Position numbers and translations under genes: made by a program
The notes under the pieces: model-generated
What the model was told of the DNA's origin: nothing
The model's input: the letters and a program-made list of their open reading frames with translations, nothing else
Database searches by the model: none
Shown: piece by piece, positions 38,466-47,333 of the stretch
Layout: each line of letters starts with the position of its first letter
Position numbering within the stretch: position 1 is the stretch's first letter
Source: Methylomonas paludis
GTDB lineage: Bacteria > Pseudomonadota > Gammaproteobacteria > Methylococcales > Methylomonadaceae
NCBI RefSeq assembly: GCF_018734325.1
Contig: NZ_CP073754.1
Location: forward strand, 186,001 to 250,000
DNA: 64,000 nucleotides
Reading direction: 5' to 3'

Positions 38466-39572
38466 CTAAGGATTGCTTTCTGTAGCAGCTTGTTGAATGG
38501 CCTGAATTAAGCCGTCTGCCGATTGGTCAAAATTATATTGGCTGACTTGCAGACGGCTATTTGCCGAAAATCGTTGGTATAGATCAGTATCCTCAAGTAA
38601 TTTAATTGCGGCATCCACCCATAGTTCAACCTGCAACTCTCGCACAAAGCCATTAAAATTATCGACCACCAATTCCGAAGCGACTCCCGCATAGGGGGAT
38701 ACCAAAACAGGTAAGCCTGCTGCACAGGCTTCATTGGCAACCACGCCCCAAGGATCCCATTCAGTAGGGAACATAAAAATCTTGGCATCGGCATAGCGGT
38801 ACGGTAATTCATCCTGGCTGACATAGCCATGAAAACGGCAGATGACATGTTCTTGTAATTCCTCGCCTAGCTTACGGATTTGTGCGACCATTTCACCATT
38901 GCCGACAAAATCCACTCTGATCTTTCTGCCTAGTCGTAAAGCCACACCCTTGGCCACATGTAACACAAACAATGGCTGTTTATGGGCAACAAAACGACCA
39001 CAGAAAATAAAATCGGCACCATCGGTTGCCGGTAGTGTGCTGAATCTGGCATTATCTGTTGCCAGACAGGCTAAATGGATATGCTGATCGGCAACACCAA
39101 AATATCTGAATAAAGCCCGTGATCCTTGGCAAGCGCCTACAAAAGCCTTGCTGCGGGCCAAAACCACGCGGCGTACCAAGCGATGCAGCCAAGTCAGAAT
39201 TTTTTCTGATTGCAAAGTGCCATCGGTCATAGCTATATGAGGCACCCCAAAGCGTTGCGTCCACAAAAAAGCGATTAAAAAAGTGGGAATATAGCCGGTG
39301 GTAATTACTACATCTGGCCGTAACCGGCTTAATAATTGCCAAACATGCAAATCAAAATGCATAAAACGGCGTTGCATAGCATAATATCGGCCAGCCAGAA
39401 AATTAAGCTTAAAACCGTAATCCGTAGGGTCGGTTGATGTATCAATATGCGGTTGTGCGCAAAACACCAACTCAAGATCAATGCCATCAGTTTCAGCGAC
39501 ACGCCGCCATACTGGAACCCGATACGGGGCAGGTACATTGGTGACAATTACCGCTTTGATGTCTGAGGTCAC
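38466..39572 (-). CDS. GT4-family glycosyltransferase
   Basis: The 368-residue protein has NVPAPYRVPVWRRVAE at the N-terminus, FIFCGRFVAHKQPLFVLHV and the donor-site FPTEWDPWGVVANEACAAG. It resembles transferases of exopolysaccharide clusters in methylotrophs and cyanobacteria. It is the most upstream gene of the leftward group. No wzx, wzy or initiating sugar-phosphate transferase lies in the window. Confidence 0.88.
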   Translation of the reverse strand: MTSDIKAVIVTNVPAPYRVPVWRRVAETDGIDLELVFCAQPHIDTSTDPTDYGFKLNFLAGRYYAMQRRFMHFDLHVWQLLSRLRPDVVITTGYIPTFLIAFLWTQRFGVPHIAMTDGTLQSEKILTWLHRLVRRVVLARSKAFVGACQGSRALFRYFGVADQHIHLACLATDNARFSTLPATDGADFIFCGRFVAHKQPLFVLHVAKGVALRLGRKIRVDFVGNGEMVAQIRKLGEELQEHVICRFHGYVSQDELPYRYADAKIFMFPTEWDPWGVVANEACAAGLPVLVSPYAGVASELVVDNFNGFVRELQVELWVDAAIKLLEDTDLYQRFSANSRLQVSQYNFDQSADGLIQAIQQAATESNP

Positions 39573-39983
39573 GAGAATAAGGCCTTAGCGAAAAAAATTA
39601 AAAATGGGCTCAATAAGTAATGTCGGAAACACTGCGTTTTGGGCAGCTATCAAGTTAATTGCTATTATTAACCAAGCAAGGTTCAAAGATTATTCAAGAT
39701 TGAGTGTCTGGTGAATTAACATTATCAATAACCTGAAGTTCCTGGCATGATCTTCTCTGCCATGACCAAATCTATTAAATTATACACTACACCTCAGCTC
39801 AGTGGGTACTGGTCGTGATATAAAACCAGACTTAAATTAACTCAAAATTAAATGAAGATTTACGGGCTTGGTAAAATCGGTGAGCTTGGTTGTGATTGGT
39901 TATAATGATAAACAGGGAAATTGCTAACGGCGCATGGATAGACTGTTTGGCCCGTTTTGCGGCCGCTACTGTGGGGATGAAAA
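39573..39983. other. divergent intergenic region before ndh
   Basis: About 410 AT-rich bases separate the leftward glycosyltransferase from the rightward ndh. I see no gene, no repeat-family copy and no strong hairpin. Promoters for both sides must lie here. Confidence 0.5.
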
Positions 39984-41285
39984 ATGGCAGAGAATATATA
40001 TAAGATATTGATTGTTGGGGGCGGAGCTGCCGGTTTGGAATTGGCGACTTATTTGGGACATAAACTGGGTAAAGCCGGTTTGGCGGAAATTACCCTATTG
40101 GACGCTTCTTCCACGCATATCTGGAAACCGTTATTACACGAAGTCGCTTCCGGCACATTAGCTGAAGCTGAAGAAATTGAGTATCTTGCCCAGGCTCATC
40201 GCAACCACTTTTTGTTTCGGCTGGGCCGAATGGAAGGTTTGAATCGTCAGGAAAAAGAGATTTACGTTAGTCCTACCGTTAATGATCAAGGTGTGGTATT
40301 AATTCCACGGCGCACCTTTAAATATGATGTTTTGGTCATGGCCACCGGCAGTGTCAGCAATACCTTCGGTATCAAAGGGGTAGATCAGCACTGTATGTTC
40401 ATCGACACCACTGCTCAGGCATTCCGGTTTCAAAAACAATTGGTGGAAACCTATTACATTAAATCCTATGCCGGTGCCAATAGTCTTAAAGATAAACCCT
40501 TGTCTATAGTGATCGTCGGTGCCGGTGCGACTGGAGTGGAGCTTTCCGCTGAACTACATCAGGTTACCCGCTTGCTTGCCACCTATGGTCTGGAAGATTC
40601 GGACAAGGTTAAAATCACTATTATTGAAGCCGCCACCCAATTACTACCGGCCTTACCACCGCGCTTATCGCTGGCGACCCAGCAACAACTGGTGAAACTG
40701 GATATCAGTTTGAAGTTGGGGCGCAGAGTGATCGAAGTCACCGAAAATACTGTCTTGACCCATGACGGTGAAATATTTGATGCCGACTTGAAAGTGTGGG
40801 CAGCCGGCATCAAAGCGCCGGACTGGATGAAAAATTTGGATGGTCTGGAAACGAACCATATCAACCAGTTAGTCGTTAACCAGTATCTGCAAACCAGTGA
40901 TGAAAATGTCTATGCTATCGGAGACTGTGCCGCCTGCCTTTGGACCGGACATAAAGGTAATGTACCGCCCCGCGCCCAGGCCGCTCATCAGCAAGCCGCC
41001 ACGGTAGCCAAAACTATACTCAACCGCCTGAAAAATAAACCGCCGGTGACTTTTGTTTACCAGGATTACGGCTCACTGGTTTCCTTGGGTAAATACAGCA
41101 CGGTGGGTAGTTTGATGGGCAGTCTGATGGGTACCGTCAGCGTAGGTGGTTTCATTGCCTATATGGTGTATTTATCCCTATATAAAATGCATCAGGTTGC
41201 CATTCATGGCTATTTCCGTACCGCCATGTTGAGCTTATCAAACCTGTTTCGACGCAGTACTCATGCCAAAATTAAAATGCATTAA
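39984..41285 (+). CDS. ndh: type II NADH:quinone oxidoreductase
   Basis: The 433-residue flavoprotein has the FAD site ILIVGGGAAGLELATYLG (residues 8-25), the NADH site IVIVGAGATGVELSAELH and the second FAD motif VYAIGDCAAC. The C-terminal part (GSLMGSLMGTVSVGGFIAY and onward) is the amphipathic membrane anchor typical of NDH-2. It passes electrons from NADH to quinone without proton pumping. High respiratory flux of this kind can protect nitrogenase in aerobic diazotrophs, but that link is inference. Confidence 0.92.
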   Translation: MAENIYKILIVGGGAAGLELATYLGHKLGKAGLAEITLLDASSTHIWKPLLHEVASGTLAEAEEIEYLAQAHRNHFLFRLGRMEGLNRQEKEIYVSPTVNDQGVVLIPRRTFKYDVLVMATGSVSNTFGIKGVDQHCMFIDTTAQAFRFQKQLVETYYIKSYAGANSLKDKPLSIVIVGAGATGVELSAELHQVTRLLATYGLEDSDKVKITIIEAATQLLPALPPRLSLATQQQLVKLDISLKLGRRVIEVTENTVLTHDGEIFDADLKVWAAGIKAPDWMKNLDGLETNHINQLVVNQYLQTSDENVYAIGDCAACLWTGHKGNVPPRAQAAHQQAATVAKTILNRLKNKPPVTFVYQDYGSLVSLGKYSTVGSLMGSLMGTVSVGGFIAYMVYLSLYKMHQVAIHGYFRTAMLSLSNLFRRSTHAKIKMH

Positions 41286-41403
41286 GCAGGGATGAATAAA
41301 AATCAAACACTGTTTTTCCAGTTTAACGCTATCATAAGCCGGACAAATAATATGTCCTGTACTTAAATGAGTCGGTAGTGACTGCTTGCCACTCGAAGCA
41401 GCA

Positions 41404-41446
41404 TGACGGAGGACAGGCCTTATTCCACGGGTCTGTCCTCATGTCA
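41404..41446. terminator. hairpin after ndh
   Basis: GAGGACAG (41409-41416) pairs with CTGTCCTC (41433-41440), and outer TGAC/GTCA arms extend the stem across a small bulge. No T tract follows. It is a possible rho-aided end of the ndh transcript or an mRNA-stabilising structure. Confidence 0.4.
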
Positions 41447-41488
41447 CGCCAAGTAAAATAATCTAAAATAAAAATCGAGTTAACTACA

Positions 41489-42010
41489 ATGTTAGAAATT
41501 GAATACGAATTCCGGGAACAAGATCTGGTTCATTTTAATGAGCTAAGAGTAGCCGGTGACCTGGAGTTGCAGAAAAAAATCCGTCAGAATCGCTTATTTG
41601 TGCCTGGCATCATGTTTTTTGTCGGCTTGTTTTATTATATTTACTATGTGGATATGCTGACCACAGCCTATATAACAGTGTTGGCCGTGGCTTGGGCAGT
41701 AAGTTCGCCGTACATCATGAAAATGGATATGCGTCGGCAGTTTTTCAAACATTACACCGAAGCAGAGAAAAAAGCCCTGTTCGGTATTCATGTGTTGACC
41801 ATAGAGCCGGAGTTTCTCCAGGAAAAATCACCTGGCGGCAAACACAAAACGGCTTGGCGGGAAATGCTGCGGGTTGAACGGCATAAAGAATATGTTTTTA
41901 TCTATGTCGATATTGATGCGGCTATCGTTATCCCACGCGAAACCGTCAAGAAAGGCGACCTAAAAGCCTTCGCCAAACAGGTGGAAGGCATGATAGAGCG
42001 CTTAGGCTAA
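41489..42010 (+). CDS. YcxB-like membrane protein
   Basis: The 173-residue protein begins LEIEYEFREQDLVHFNELR, has two closely spaced membrane segments (about residues 36-75, with FVPGIMFFVGLFYYIYYV), and a cytoplasmic domain with the YcxB-like pattern LTIEPEFLQEKSPGGKHKTA and FIYVDIDAAIVIPRET. The function of this family is unknown. It is monocistronic, convergent with darP. Confidence 0.75.
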   Translation: MLEIEYEFREQDLVHFNELRVAGDLELQKKIRQNRLFVPGIMFFVGLFYYIYYVDMLTTAYITVLAVAWAVSSPYIMKMDMRRQFFKHYTEAEKKALFGIHVLTIEPEFLQEKSPGGKHKTAWREMLRVERHKEYVFIYVDIDAAIVIPRETVKKGDLKAFAKQVEGMIERLG

Positions 42011-42032
42011 CAACGGAGCAAAACTGCTGTAA

Positions 42033-42596
42033 TTAAACAGATTCGTCTTCTTCCTGAATCTCCTCGCCGCTGATTAATTCCTTCAGGTATCGATACAGCA
42101 AACGGGAAGATTTGGGTGGTTTGGCTTCCTTGATTTCCTTTTGGGCGTTACGTTGCAATTGCCTTAAATATTGACTGTCGGCCAATGGATATTCACTGAT
42201 GAACTGAGTGAGTTGCTCCGTGCCGTTGTCAGCCAATAACACATCACGCCAACGCTCAGCCTGATGATGTTCCCTTACCGCGTGAGCGCTGCGGTTTTTC
42301 AAGCGTGCCAGTTTTTCCTCTACCGCTGCGGTATCCAGGTTTCTAAGCTGTCCGGTAATATATTTCAACAAGCGCTTTCTGGCGGAATTAGACGGCATTT
42401 TGCCGGCATCCCGCAAGGCCTGTTCTATGCTGTCCGGTAATTCAAATTCGGCAATTTGGGCGGCTGATAATTGGCATATCTCTTCAGCCATCGCAAATAC
42501 TGAAGCAATTTCTTTCTTGATTCGGGTTTTATTGGGACGAATAGCATAAGGTTCACCTAATTCGTCATCATCTATTTCATATTCTTCGTCGTTCAT
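42033..42596 (-). CDS. darP: ribosome-associated protein DarP (YjgA, DUF615)
   Basis: The 187-residue, highly charged protein matches the DUF615 pattern: NKTRIKKEIASVFAMAEEI, ARKRLLKYITGQLRNLD and the conserved C-terminal KEIKEAKPPKSSRLLYRYLK. YjgA/DarP assists late assembly of the 50S subunit in E. coli. The acidic N-terminus (NDEEYEIDDDELGEPY) is typical. Confidence 0.9.
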   Translation of the reverse strand: MNDEEYEIDDDELGEPYAIRPNKTRIKKEIASVFAMAEEICQLSAAQIAEFELPDSIEQALRDAGKMPSNSARKRLLKYITGQLRNLDTAAVEEKLARLKNRSAHAVREHHQAERWRDVLLADNGTEQLTQFISEYPLADSQYLRQLQRNAQKEIKEAKPPKSSRLLYRYLKELISGEEIQEEDESV

Positions 42597-42597
42597 T

Positions 42598-42780
42598 TCA
42601 AACCATTGCTAATAAAAAATCGCAAACAGCGCCAGAGTCTGTCTGACAAAAAGCGGTGTGGGCTGCTTGATAATAGGGCGTTTGGTAATTGTATGCTGTA
42701 GCCGGTTCAAAATCAGATAGGCTGGTGTGCAAATCGCCAATAGCGCCGTTGTTGGTATAGTTTAACAAATCCCCGGCCAT
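42598..42780 (-). CDS. possible small protein upstream of darP (60 aa, doubtful)
   Basis: The frame runs from an ATG to a TGA that is followed, after one base, by the darP start (TGAAATG), which would allow translational coupling. The sequence (MAGDLLNYTNNGAIGDLH, then YNYQTPYYQAAHTAFCQ) matches no family I know and has no clear ribosome site. It may instead be leader sequence. Confidence 0.25.
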   Translation of the reverse strand: MAGDLLNYTNNGAIGDLHTSLSDFEPATAYNYQTPYYQAAHTAFCQTDSGAVCDFLLAMV

Positions 42781-42840
42781 AGCATTGACCTGTTTAGAGT
42801 ATTAAGCTAACTGCTTTTCTTGAATACTGTTGCTAAGCCC

Positions 42841-43010
42841 TTATCCCCACTGGATAACAGCGGTTTAATCACAAAAGCTGTGGATAACTCTGTGGATTAG
42901 ATGTCATTAGTGGTGCTTATCTACCGGTATTGTTGGTTTTTTGTCAGATTGTATAAAAAATGATCAACAATTTTTGTGATAACAAATCAATAGCTTATAA
43001 AATTGATCAG
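42841..43010. promoter_or_regulatory. cluster of DnaA-box-like 9-mers beside an AT-rich stretch
   Basis: Within 60 bases there are TTATCCCCA (42841-42849), TGTGGATAA (42879-42887, the exact complement of the consensus TTATCCACA) and TGTGGATTA (42891-42899). An AT-rich run with two GATC sites (near 42962 and 43005) follows. No dnaA, dnaN or gidA gene is adjacent, so this is more likely a DnaA-titration or regulatory site than oriC. A weak TTG-started frame at 43003-43185 (hydrophobic N-terminus) is not convincing as a gene. Confidence 0.5.
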
Positions 43011-43234
43011 AAATTCAATAAGTTATTTTGTCAAGTTCTTTACAGTTTTACTGGTACTGGTTTTGATGTGCATAAGTTGCTTGACAGCTGACGGAATTCC
43101 AGCACCAGATAGACAGGTAAAAACCTGGATTGTGGCACTCACCCAGCGGGATGCAGTGAAATTTATTAACGGCTTGGGCAATTAAGAAGTCTTAACGATT
43201 AAAATAATGCAAAGGCTTAACCTCTATAGCCAAG

Positions 43235-43313
43235 CGTCATTCTCGAGTAAGTGGGAATCCAGGTATCGAGGGCAGTGCCTGTGAACTGGGTTCCGGCCTG
43301 CGCGGGAATGACG
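43235..43313. repeat. 79-bp inverted repeat with GTCATTC/GAATGAC ends
   Basis: CGTCATTCTCGAGTAAGTGG at the left and CCTGCGCGGGAATGACG at the right form imperfect inverted ends around GGAATCCAGG and CTGGGTTCCGG. It is of the interspersed type found in many proteobacterial intergenic regions. Only one copy is seen in the window. Confidence 0.6.
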
Positions 43314-43424
43314 ATCTGGTTTTTAAAGCAGTTGTACGCTTTTACTTATTAGCCGAAAAAATAATGCTGTGTAATTGTTAAAAACTGGAATTTTCTTGAA
43401 AAATAAGTTGTTACTCCATACAAT

Positions 43425-43630
43425 GGAAAGGAATCTTTCAGGTGCCTAAGCTGTAATCAGCCGCTTAGCTTAATCAGGAAGTCGGTACGGTGGAAAAGTT
43501 TTCCGCTTAAGCCGACGCTGCCCCCGCAACGGTAGATAAGTAAAGAACTGCATTTATGCCACTGTGCTTTAAGCGTGGGAAGGTTTGTAGTTCAGGTTAA
43601 TCGCCACTTATGAGCCCGGAGACTGGCCAG
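43425..43630 (+). ncRNA. cobalamin riboswitch
   Basis: The conserved elements occur in order: CAGGTGCC at 43439, TAATCAGGAAGTCGGT, the core GCCGACGCTGCCCCCGCAAC, GCCACTGTGC, GTGGGAAGG and the closing TGAGCCCGGAGACTGGCC (43609-43626), the B12-box region. It lies in the btuB leader and should repress the downstream transport genes when adenosylcobalamin is plentiful. An expression platform, probably hiding the ribosome site, would lie at 43630-43750. Confidence 0.92.
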
Positions 43631-43753
43631 AGAGATCATTCGAGACAGCGGCGGGCTGTTACGGAATGGTCTAAGCCTCTGTCTTCGTCTGTTTCGTTAC
43701 CCTTTCCCCTCTGTCGTTTTTTACCCGAATGCGCGGCGGGCGCAGAGGACAAT

Positions 43754-45685
43754 ATGCAAAAAATTTTGTTCAGTTCTTTAATGCTGGCGGGTGTCAGCTT
43801 ATCTGTTAATTTACACGCAGATACCAGTACTACCGGCAGTGATAACGATGACAATCAAGCTCAACAGCTTGGCAAAGTAGTCGTCACAGCTACTCGCACC
43901 GAAACCCCGGAAAATCAGATCGGTAGTGCTGTTACTGTGATTACCGGCGAAGAGATTGCTGCTAAGCGCCTGACCAGTGTGGCGGACGCCTTACGTACCG
44001 TACCTGGCCTGGATGTGATTCGTGCCGGCGGTCAGGGGCAGCAGACTTCAGTGTTTATGCGCGGTGCTAATTCCAATCACACCCTGGTCATGATAGACGG
44101 TGTTGAGATGAATGACCCATCAAGCCCAACCGGTGGATTCGACTTCGCCTTTCTACAAACCGACAATATAGAGCGTATAGAGGTATTGCGCGGTGCCGCC
44201 AGCGCAGTATATGGCTCAGACGCCATCGGCGGTGTTATCAACATCATCACCAAAAAAGGTCAGGGCCCGACAAAATTCACAGGTACAGCAGAAGGCGGTT
44301 CTTTCGGCACCTGGAAAACCGGCGGCGCGGTGTCTGGCGGCACCCAGCGGGTCAACTACAGCCTGGATGCCTCACGATATGAGACCAATGGCTTTTCTGC
44401 GGCCGATCAAAATCTGCAAGGTAATAGCAGTCCCAATGCCTATCGCAACACAACCGTCAGTGGACGCAGCAATGTCAAAGTCAATGATGCGTTGGATTTG
44501 GGTATGACCATGCGTTATAACGGCGGCAAGGCTTTTCTGGATGATTGCGGTGGCCCAAATTGTGACGACCAGAACGAATGGAATACCTTTCATGAATTGT
44601 TTACCAGGGGCTTTGGTCATTTACAATTGTTTGACGGCAAATGGGAGCAAACCTTAGGCTTGGCCTATAGCCGCAGTGACCGGGGCACTATCAACCAAAA
44701 CCAGTATGCACCGGTTAATCCTTATAGCTGGACAGCGCAAAATCTGGGTGAAAAATTAAAACTGGATTATCAGAGTATTTTTCACATCAATAAAGCCAAT
44801 ACAGCCACAATGGGCGTAGAAGAAGAAGGCGATAGCTTACATAGTTCGGCCACTTATGATGGTAGTTCATCCGGCGTTATCCCGATCAAGACCATGAACA
44901 CCCAGGGCTATTATTTACAGGATCAGCTGCAGCTGTTTGAACGATCTTTCACCACTTTTGGGGTTAGATATGATGATAATAACCGTTTTCCCGGTCATGT
45001 CACCTGGCGTGCCAACGAATCGTTTCTGATCAAAGAAACCGGTAGTCGGTTAAAAGCCAGTTACGGCACCGGCTTTAAAGCCCCCGCATTGCAACAGCTC
45101 TACGATATCATTTATGGTACCGGCAACCCCAATCTCAAACCCGAAACCAGCGTCAATTGGGATGCCGGGGTGGAACAGGATTTATGGCACGACAAAATTA
45201 CCGCCGGCGCCACCTACTTTAATAATGTTTTTAATAATCTGATTCAGGGTAATATTGCCCAAAACTATCTGAATCAGAATATCGGTCATGCTAAAGCCAG
45301 CGGGGTAGAAACGTTTTTTGAAGTAAGGCCCTATACCGATTTAAGCTTACGCGGCACCTACACCTACCAACAGACCAAAAATTTAGATACCGGTAGTCAG
45401 CTGATTCGCCGGCCCAATGACAAAGCCAGTTTTGATATCGATTACCGCTTCTTGGAAAAAGCCCACCTGCATGTCAACGTGCTGGTAGTCGGTCATAAGG
45501 CAGATGTAGATCCGACTGGAGTGGCCGGCTATACCCTGTTAAATTTGTCCGGCAGTTACGATCTTCATCCAAAATTACAACTGATTGGTCGCATTGATAA
45601 CTTGCTGGATAAACGCTATGAAGAAATATATGGCTACGGCACCTCCAGCATCGCCGGCTACGGCGGGATAAAAACCACCTTCTAG
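43754..45685 (+). CDS. btuB: TonB-dependent vitamin B12 receptor BtuB
   Basis: The start MQKILFSSLMLAGVSLSVNL is preceded by AGAGGAC; it gives 643 residues with a signal peptide cleaved near A22. An ATG 48 codons upstream lies inside the riboswitch and is rejected. The TonB box is within LGKVVVTATRTET. The plug has VADALRTVPGLDVI, EVLRGAASAVYGSDAIGGV and NIITKKG, and the barrel ends in a C-terminal aromatic (KTTF). It imports cobalamin across the outer membrane. The riboswitch upstream fixes the substrate class. Confidence 0.93.
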   Translation: MQKILFSSLMLAGVSLSVNLHADTSTTGSDNDDNQAQQLGKVVVTATRTETPENQIGSAVTVITGEEIAAKRLTSVADALRTVPGLDVIRAGGQGQQTSVFMRGANSNHTLVMIDGVEMNDPSSPTGGFDFAFLQTDNIERIEVLRGAASAVYGSDAIGGVINIITKKGQGPTKFTGTAEGGSFGTWKTGGAVSGGTQRVNYSLDASRYETNGFSAADQNLQGNSSPNAYRNTTVSGRSNVKVNDALDLGMTMRYNGGKAFLDDCGGPNCDDQNEWNTFHELFTRGFGHLQLFDGKWEQTLGLAYSRSDRGTINQNQYAPVNPYSWTAQNLGEKLKLDYQSIFHINKANTATMGVEEEGDSLHSSATYDGSSSGVIPIKTMNTQGYYLQDQLQLFERSFTTFGVRYDDNNRFPGHVTWRANESFLIKETGSRLKASYGTGFKAPALQQLYDIIYGTGNPNLKPETSVNWDAGVEQDLWHDKITAGATYFNNVFNNLIQGNIAQNYLNQNIGHAKASGVETFFEVRPYTDLSLRGTYTYQQTKNLDTGSQLIRRPNDKASFDIDYRFLEKAHLHVNVLVVGHKADVDPTGVAGYTLLNLSGSYDLHPKLQLIGRIDNLLDKRYEEIYGYGTSSIAGYGGIKTTF

Positions 45686-45937
45686 GGTTTCGGGAGGTGG
45701 GGTTGTTCTGGTTAAGTCTGGCTTATTCTCCACTCAGGGCGGCATTGGCATATAATAAACAACATGATCCATCTTGCTGTTGTGGAGCCAAACTTACTAT
45801 GCTTAGCCTCAATAAGCAACGCGGAAGCGAGGATATTGGCAGTAAATTCCTTACTGACACAGCGTCTTATCAAAGTTTAGGCCAGCGATGACACCTATTT
45901 ACTATTTATTTAGCTGCAAAATTAACGGAGTTTAACT

Positions 45938-46507
45938 ATGAATGTAACACAGGCATTAGCCATTAGACCTGCCGCAGTCGGCTTAATGCTGTTGATGGCC
46001 GCCACCCGATTTCACCATTTTGGTACCGCTGTTTCCTTACCGGACGCTTCTCTGGCGGTGTTTTTTCTGGCCGGATTCTGGCAAAGTGGACGCTATTTGT
46101 TGGTCGCCTTATTAATAGAAGCCGGTTTAATAGACTATCTAGCCATTAACCAGTTAGGCGTTAGTGATTATTGTATTTCATTCGCTTATGCCTTTTTGCT
46201 GCCCGCTTATGCACTGCTCTGGCAAACCGGCAAATATTGTGGCAAACAGGCCATGTCTACCCTGACCGCTGTCGCAAAAACCTTGGTCTGGCTGGTTATG
46301 GCCGTTTCAGCGGCATTTTTTATCTCGGATACCAGCTTCTATTTACTGTCAGATAAAATTAGCGATATGTCCTGGAGCCAATATGCTCAGGGTTTTGTCT
46401 TATATTACCCCTCATATCTTGGTGCCGCCGTGATGTACAGCGCCTTGCCGATCGGTTTGCTTAAACTGGCAAAATTACTCATCACCCCAATCCGGCAAAC
46501 GGTCTAA
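45938..46507 (+). CDS. BtuM-like putative inner-membrane cobalamin transporter
   Basis: The 189-residue hydrophobic protein has about six membrane segments and follows btuB by 252 bases on the same strand, within reach of the riboswitch. It has the stretch LIDYLAINQLGVSDYCIS with a Cys at 79. BtuM proteins are solitary ECF S-component-like B12 transporters of about 200 residues whose conserved Cys near position 80 ligates the cobalt. Size, topology, Cys position and context fit, but I have no alignment. The alternative is an uncharacterised ECF-like S-component. The 252-base gap shows nothing else convincing. Confidence 0.55.
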   Translation: MNVTQALAIRPAAVGLMLLMAATRFHHFGTAVSLPDASLAVFFLAGFWQSGRYLLVALLIEAGLIDYLAINQLGVSDYCISFAYAFLLPAYALLWQTGKYCGKQAMSTLTAVAKTLVWLVMAVSAAFFISDTSFYLLSDKISDMSWSQYAQGFVLYYPSYLGAAVMYSALPIGLLKLAKLLITPIRQTV

Positions 46508-46574
46508 ACCATTAAACACTGCAGGGTCCAACTGATCCTGCAGTGTGCGTTGTAAACCATCGAGGGTCAGGCCG

Positions 46575-47225
46575 CTATTTATTTTGAAAAAACTTAGCCC
46601 GTGCCGCCGTGCGGTCAGCGCTGACCTGCTGTACATGCGGTCGGCTTTCAATCAAGTTCAGATAAGCTTCTATACCCGGAATCAGTTCAATCACCAAATT
46701 TTTGCCGTAAATGTTTTGTGTGACATAGCCCACCACCTGCAAATGTGGCCAAGCTACCACATCCGCCACCCCAAACCGTGCACCTAATGCAAAAGGACTA
46801 AACTGGAACAGTCTGGCCAAACCGGACAAGCCAGTCGTCAACTTGGTATAAACCTCTTCTTTCACTTCAGCGGAAACCGGAGTGCCAAACAACACTTCCC
46901 CGTATAAGCGTCGCGCCACCAATTCCACATTCAGTTCCAGATGCTGAATAAACTCCCGGCATTTAGCGCGTTGAAAGGTATCGGTCGGAAATAAAGGCTG
47001 GTCAGGAAAAGCCTCTTCCAGATATTCCAGTATGGCCTGCGATTCCGAAAGATAACCGTCCGGAGTTTTAATAAAGGGGATTTTACCCAGCGGGGATTTT
47101 TCTAATATCTGCGTATCCCGGCTAGGCGCAGTCAACTCCTCAGTAAATGGAATATCCTTTTCCTTCAGTGCCAGTTTGACCTTATTGTAATAGTTGCTAA
47201 TGGCCAGGCCATATAGGGTGATCAT
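46575..47225 (-). CDS. glutathione S-transferase family protein
   Basis: This 216-residue protein has an N-terminal thioredoxin-like domain (ITLYGLAISNYYNKVKLAL, then EKSPLGKIPFIKT with the cis-Pro and LSESQAILEYLEE with the Glu-Ser glutathione site) and an all-helical C-terminal domain. The substrate is unknown. It is divergent from a TetR gene across a 108-base region with two operator-like palindromes, so it is probably derepressed by an electrophilic or toxic ligand. Confidence 0.9.
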   Translation of the reverse strand: MITLYGLAISNYYNKVKLALKEKDIPFTEELTAPSRDTQILEKSPLGKIPFIKTPDGYLSESQAILEYLEEAFPDQPLFPTDTFQRAKCREFIQHLELNVELVARRLYGEVLFGTPVSAEVKEEVYTKLTTGLSGLARLFQFSPFALGARFGVADVVAWPHLQVVGYVTQNIYGKNLVIELIPGIEAYLNLIESRPHVQQVSADRTAARAKFFQNK

Positions 47226-47261
47226 CTAAGCATTCTCCGCGAGGTTTAAAAACAGAAAAAA

Positions 47262-47306
47262 AGACAGACTGATCTGTCTATTGAAATAATACAGACTGGT
47301 CTGTAT
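47262..47306. promoter_or_regulatory. two palindromic operators between GST and tetR genes
   Basis: AGACAGACTGATCTGTCT (47262-47279) and ATACAGACTGGTCTGTAT (47289-47306) are both 18-bp perfect or near-perfect palindromes sharing the core ACAGAC-TG-rTCTGT. Their centres are 27 bases apart. Paired sites of this type in a TetR/target divergent gap are the expected repressor operators. Confidence 0.8.
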
Positions 47307-47333
47307 AATTTCAAATTATTTTTCACAATTTTT

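Noticed and set aside
42841-43010. Calling the DnaA-box cluster the chromosomal origin
   Set aside because: No dnaA, dnaN, gidA or rpmH nearby and too few boxes; kept only as a possible DnaA-binding regulatory site.
43003-43185. 60-codon TTG-started frame with a hydrophobic N-terminus
   Set aside because: Weak start, no canonical lipobox, and no recognisable mature domain; possible but not supported.
43610-43753. N-terminal 48-codon extension of btuB
   Set aside because: The upstream ATG lies inside the conserved end of the cobalamin riboswitch, and a proper signal peptide and ribosome site occur at 43754.
45697-45891. 64-codon frame after btuB
   Set aside because: No ribosome site, no recognisable domain, and low-quality composition; treated as intergenic.
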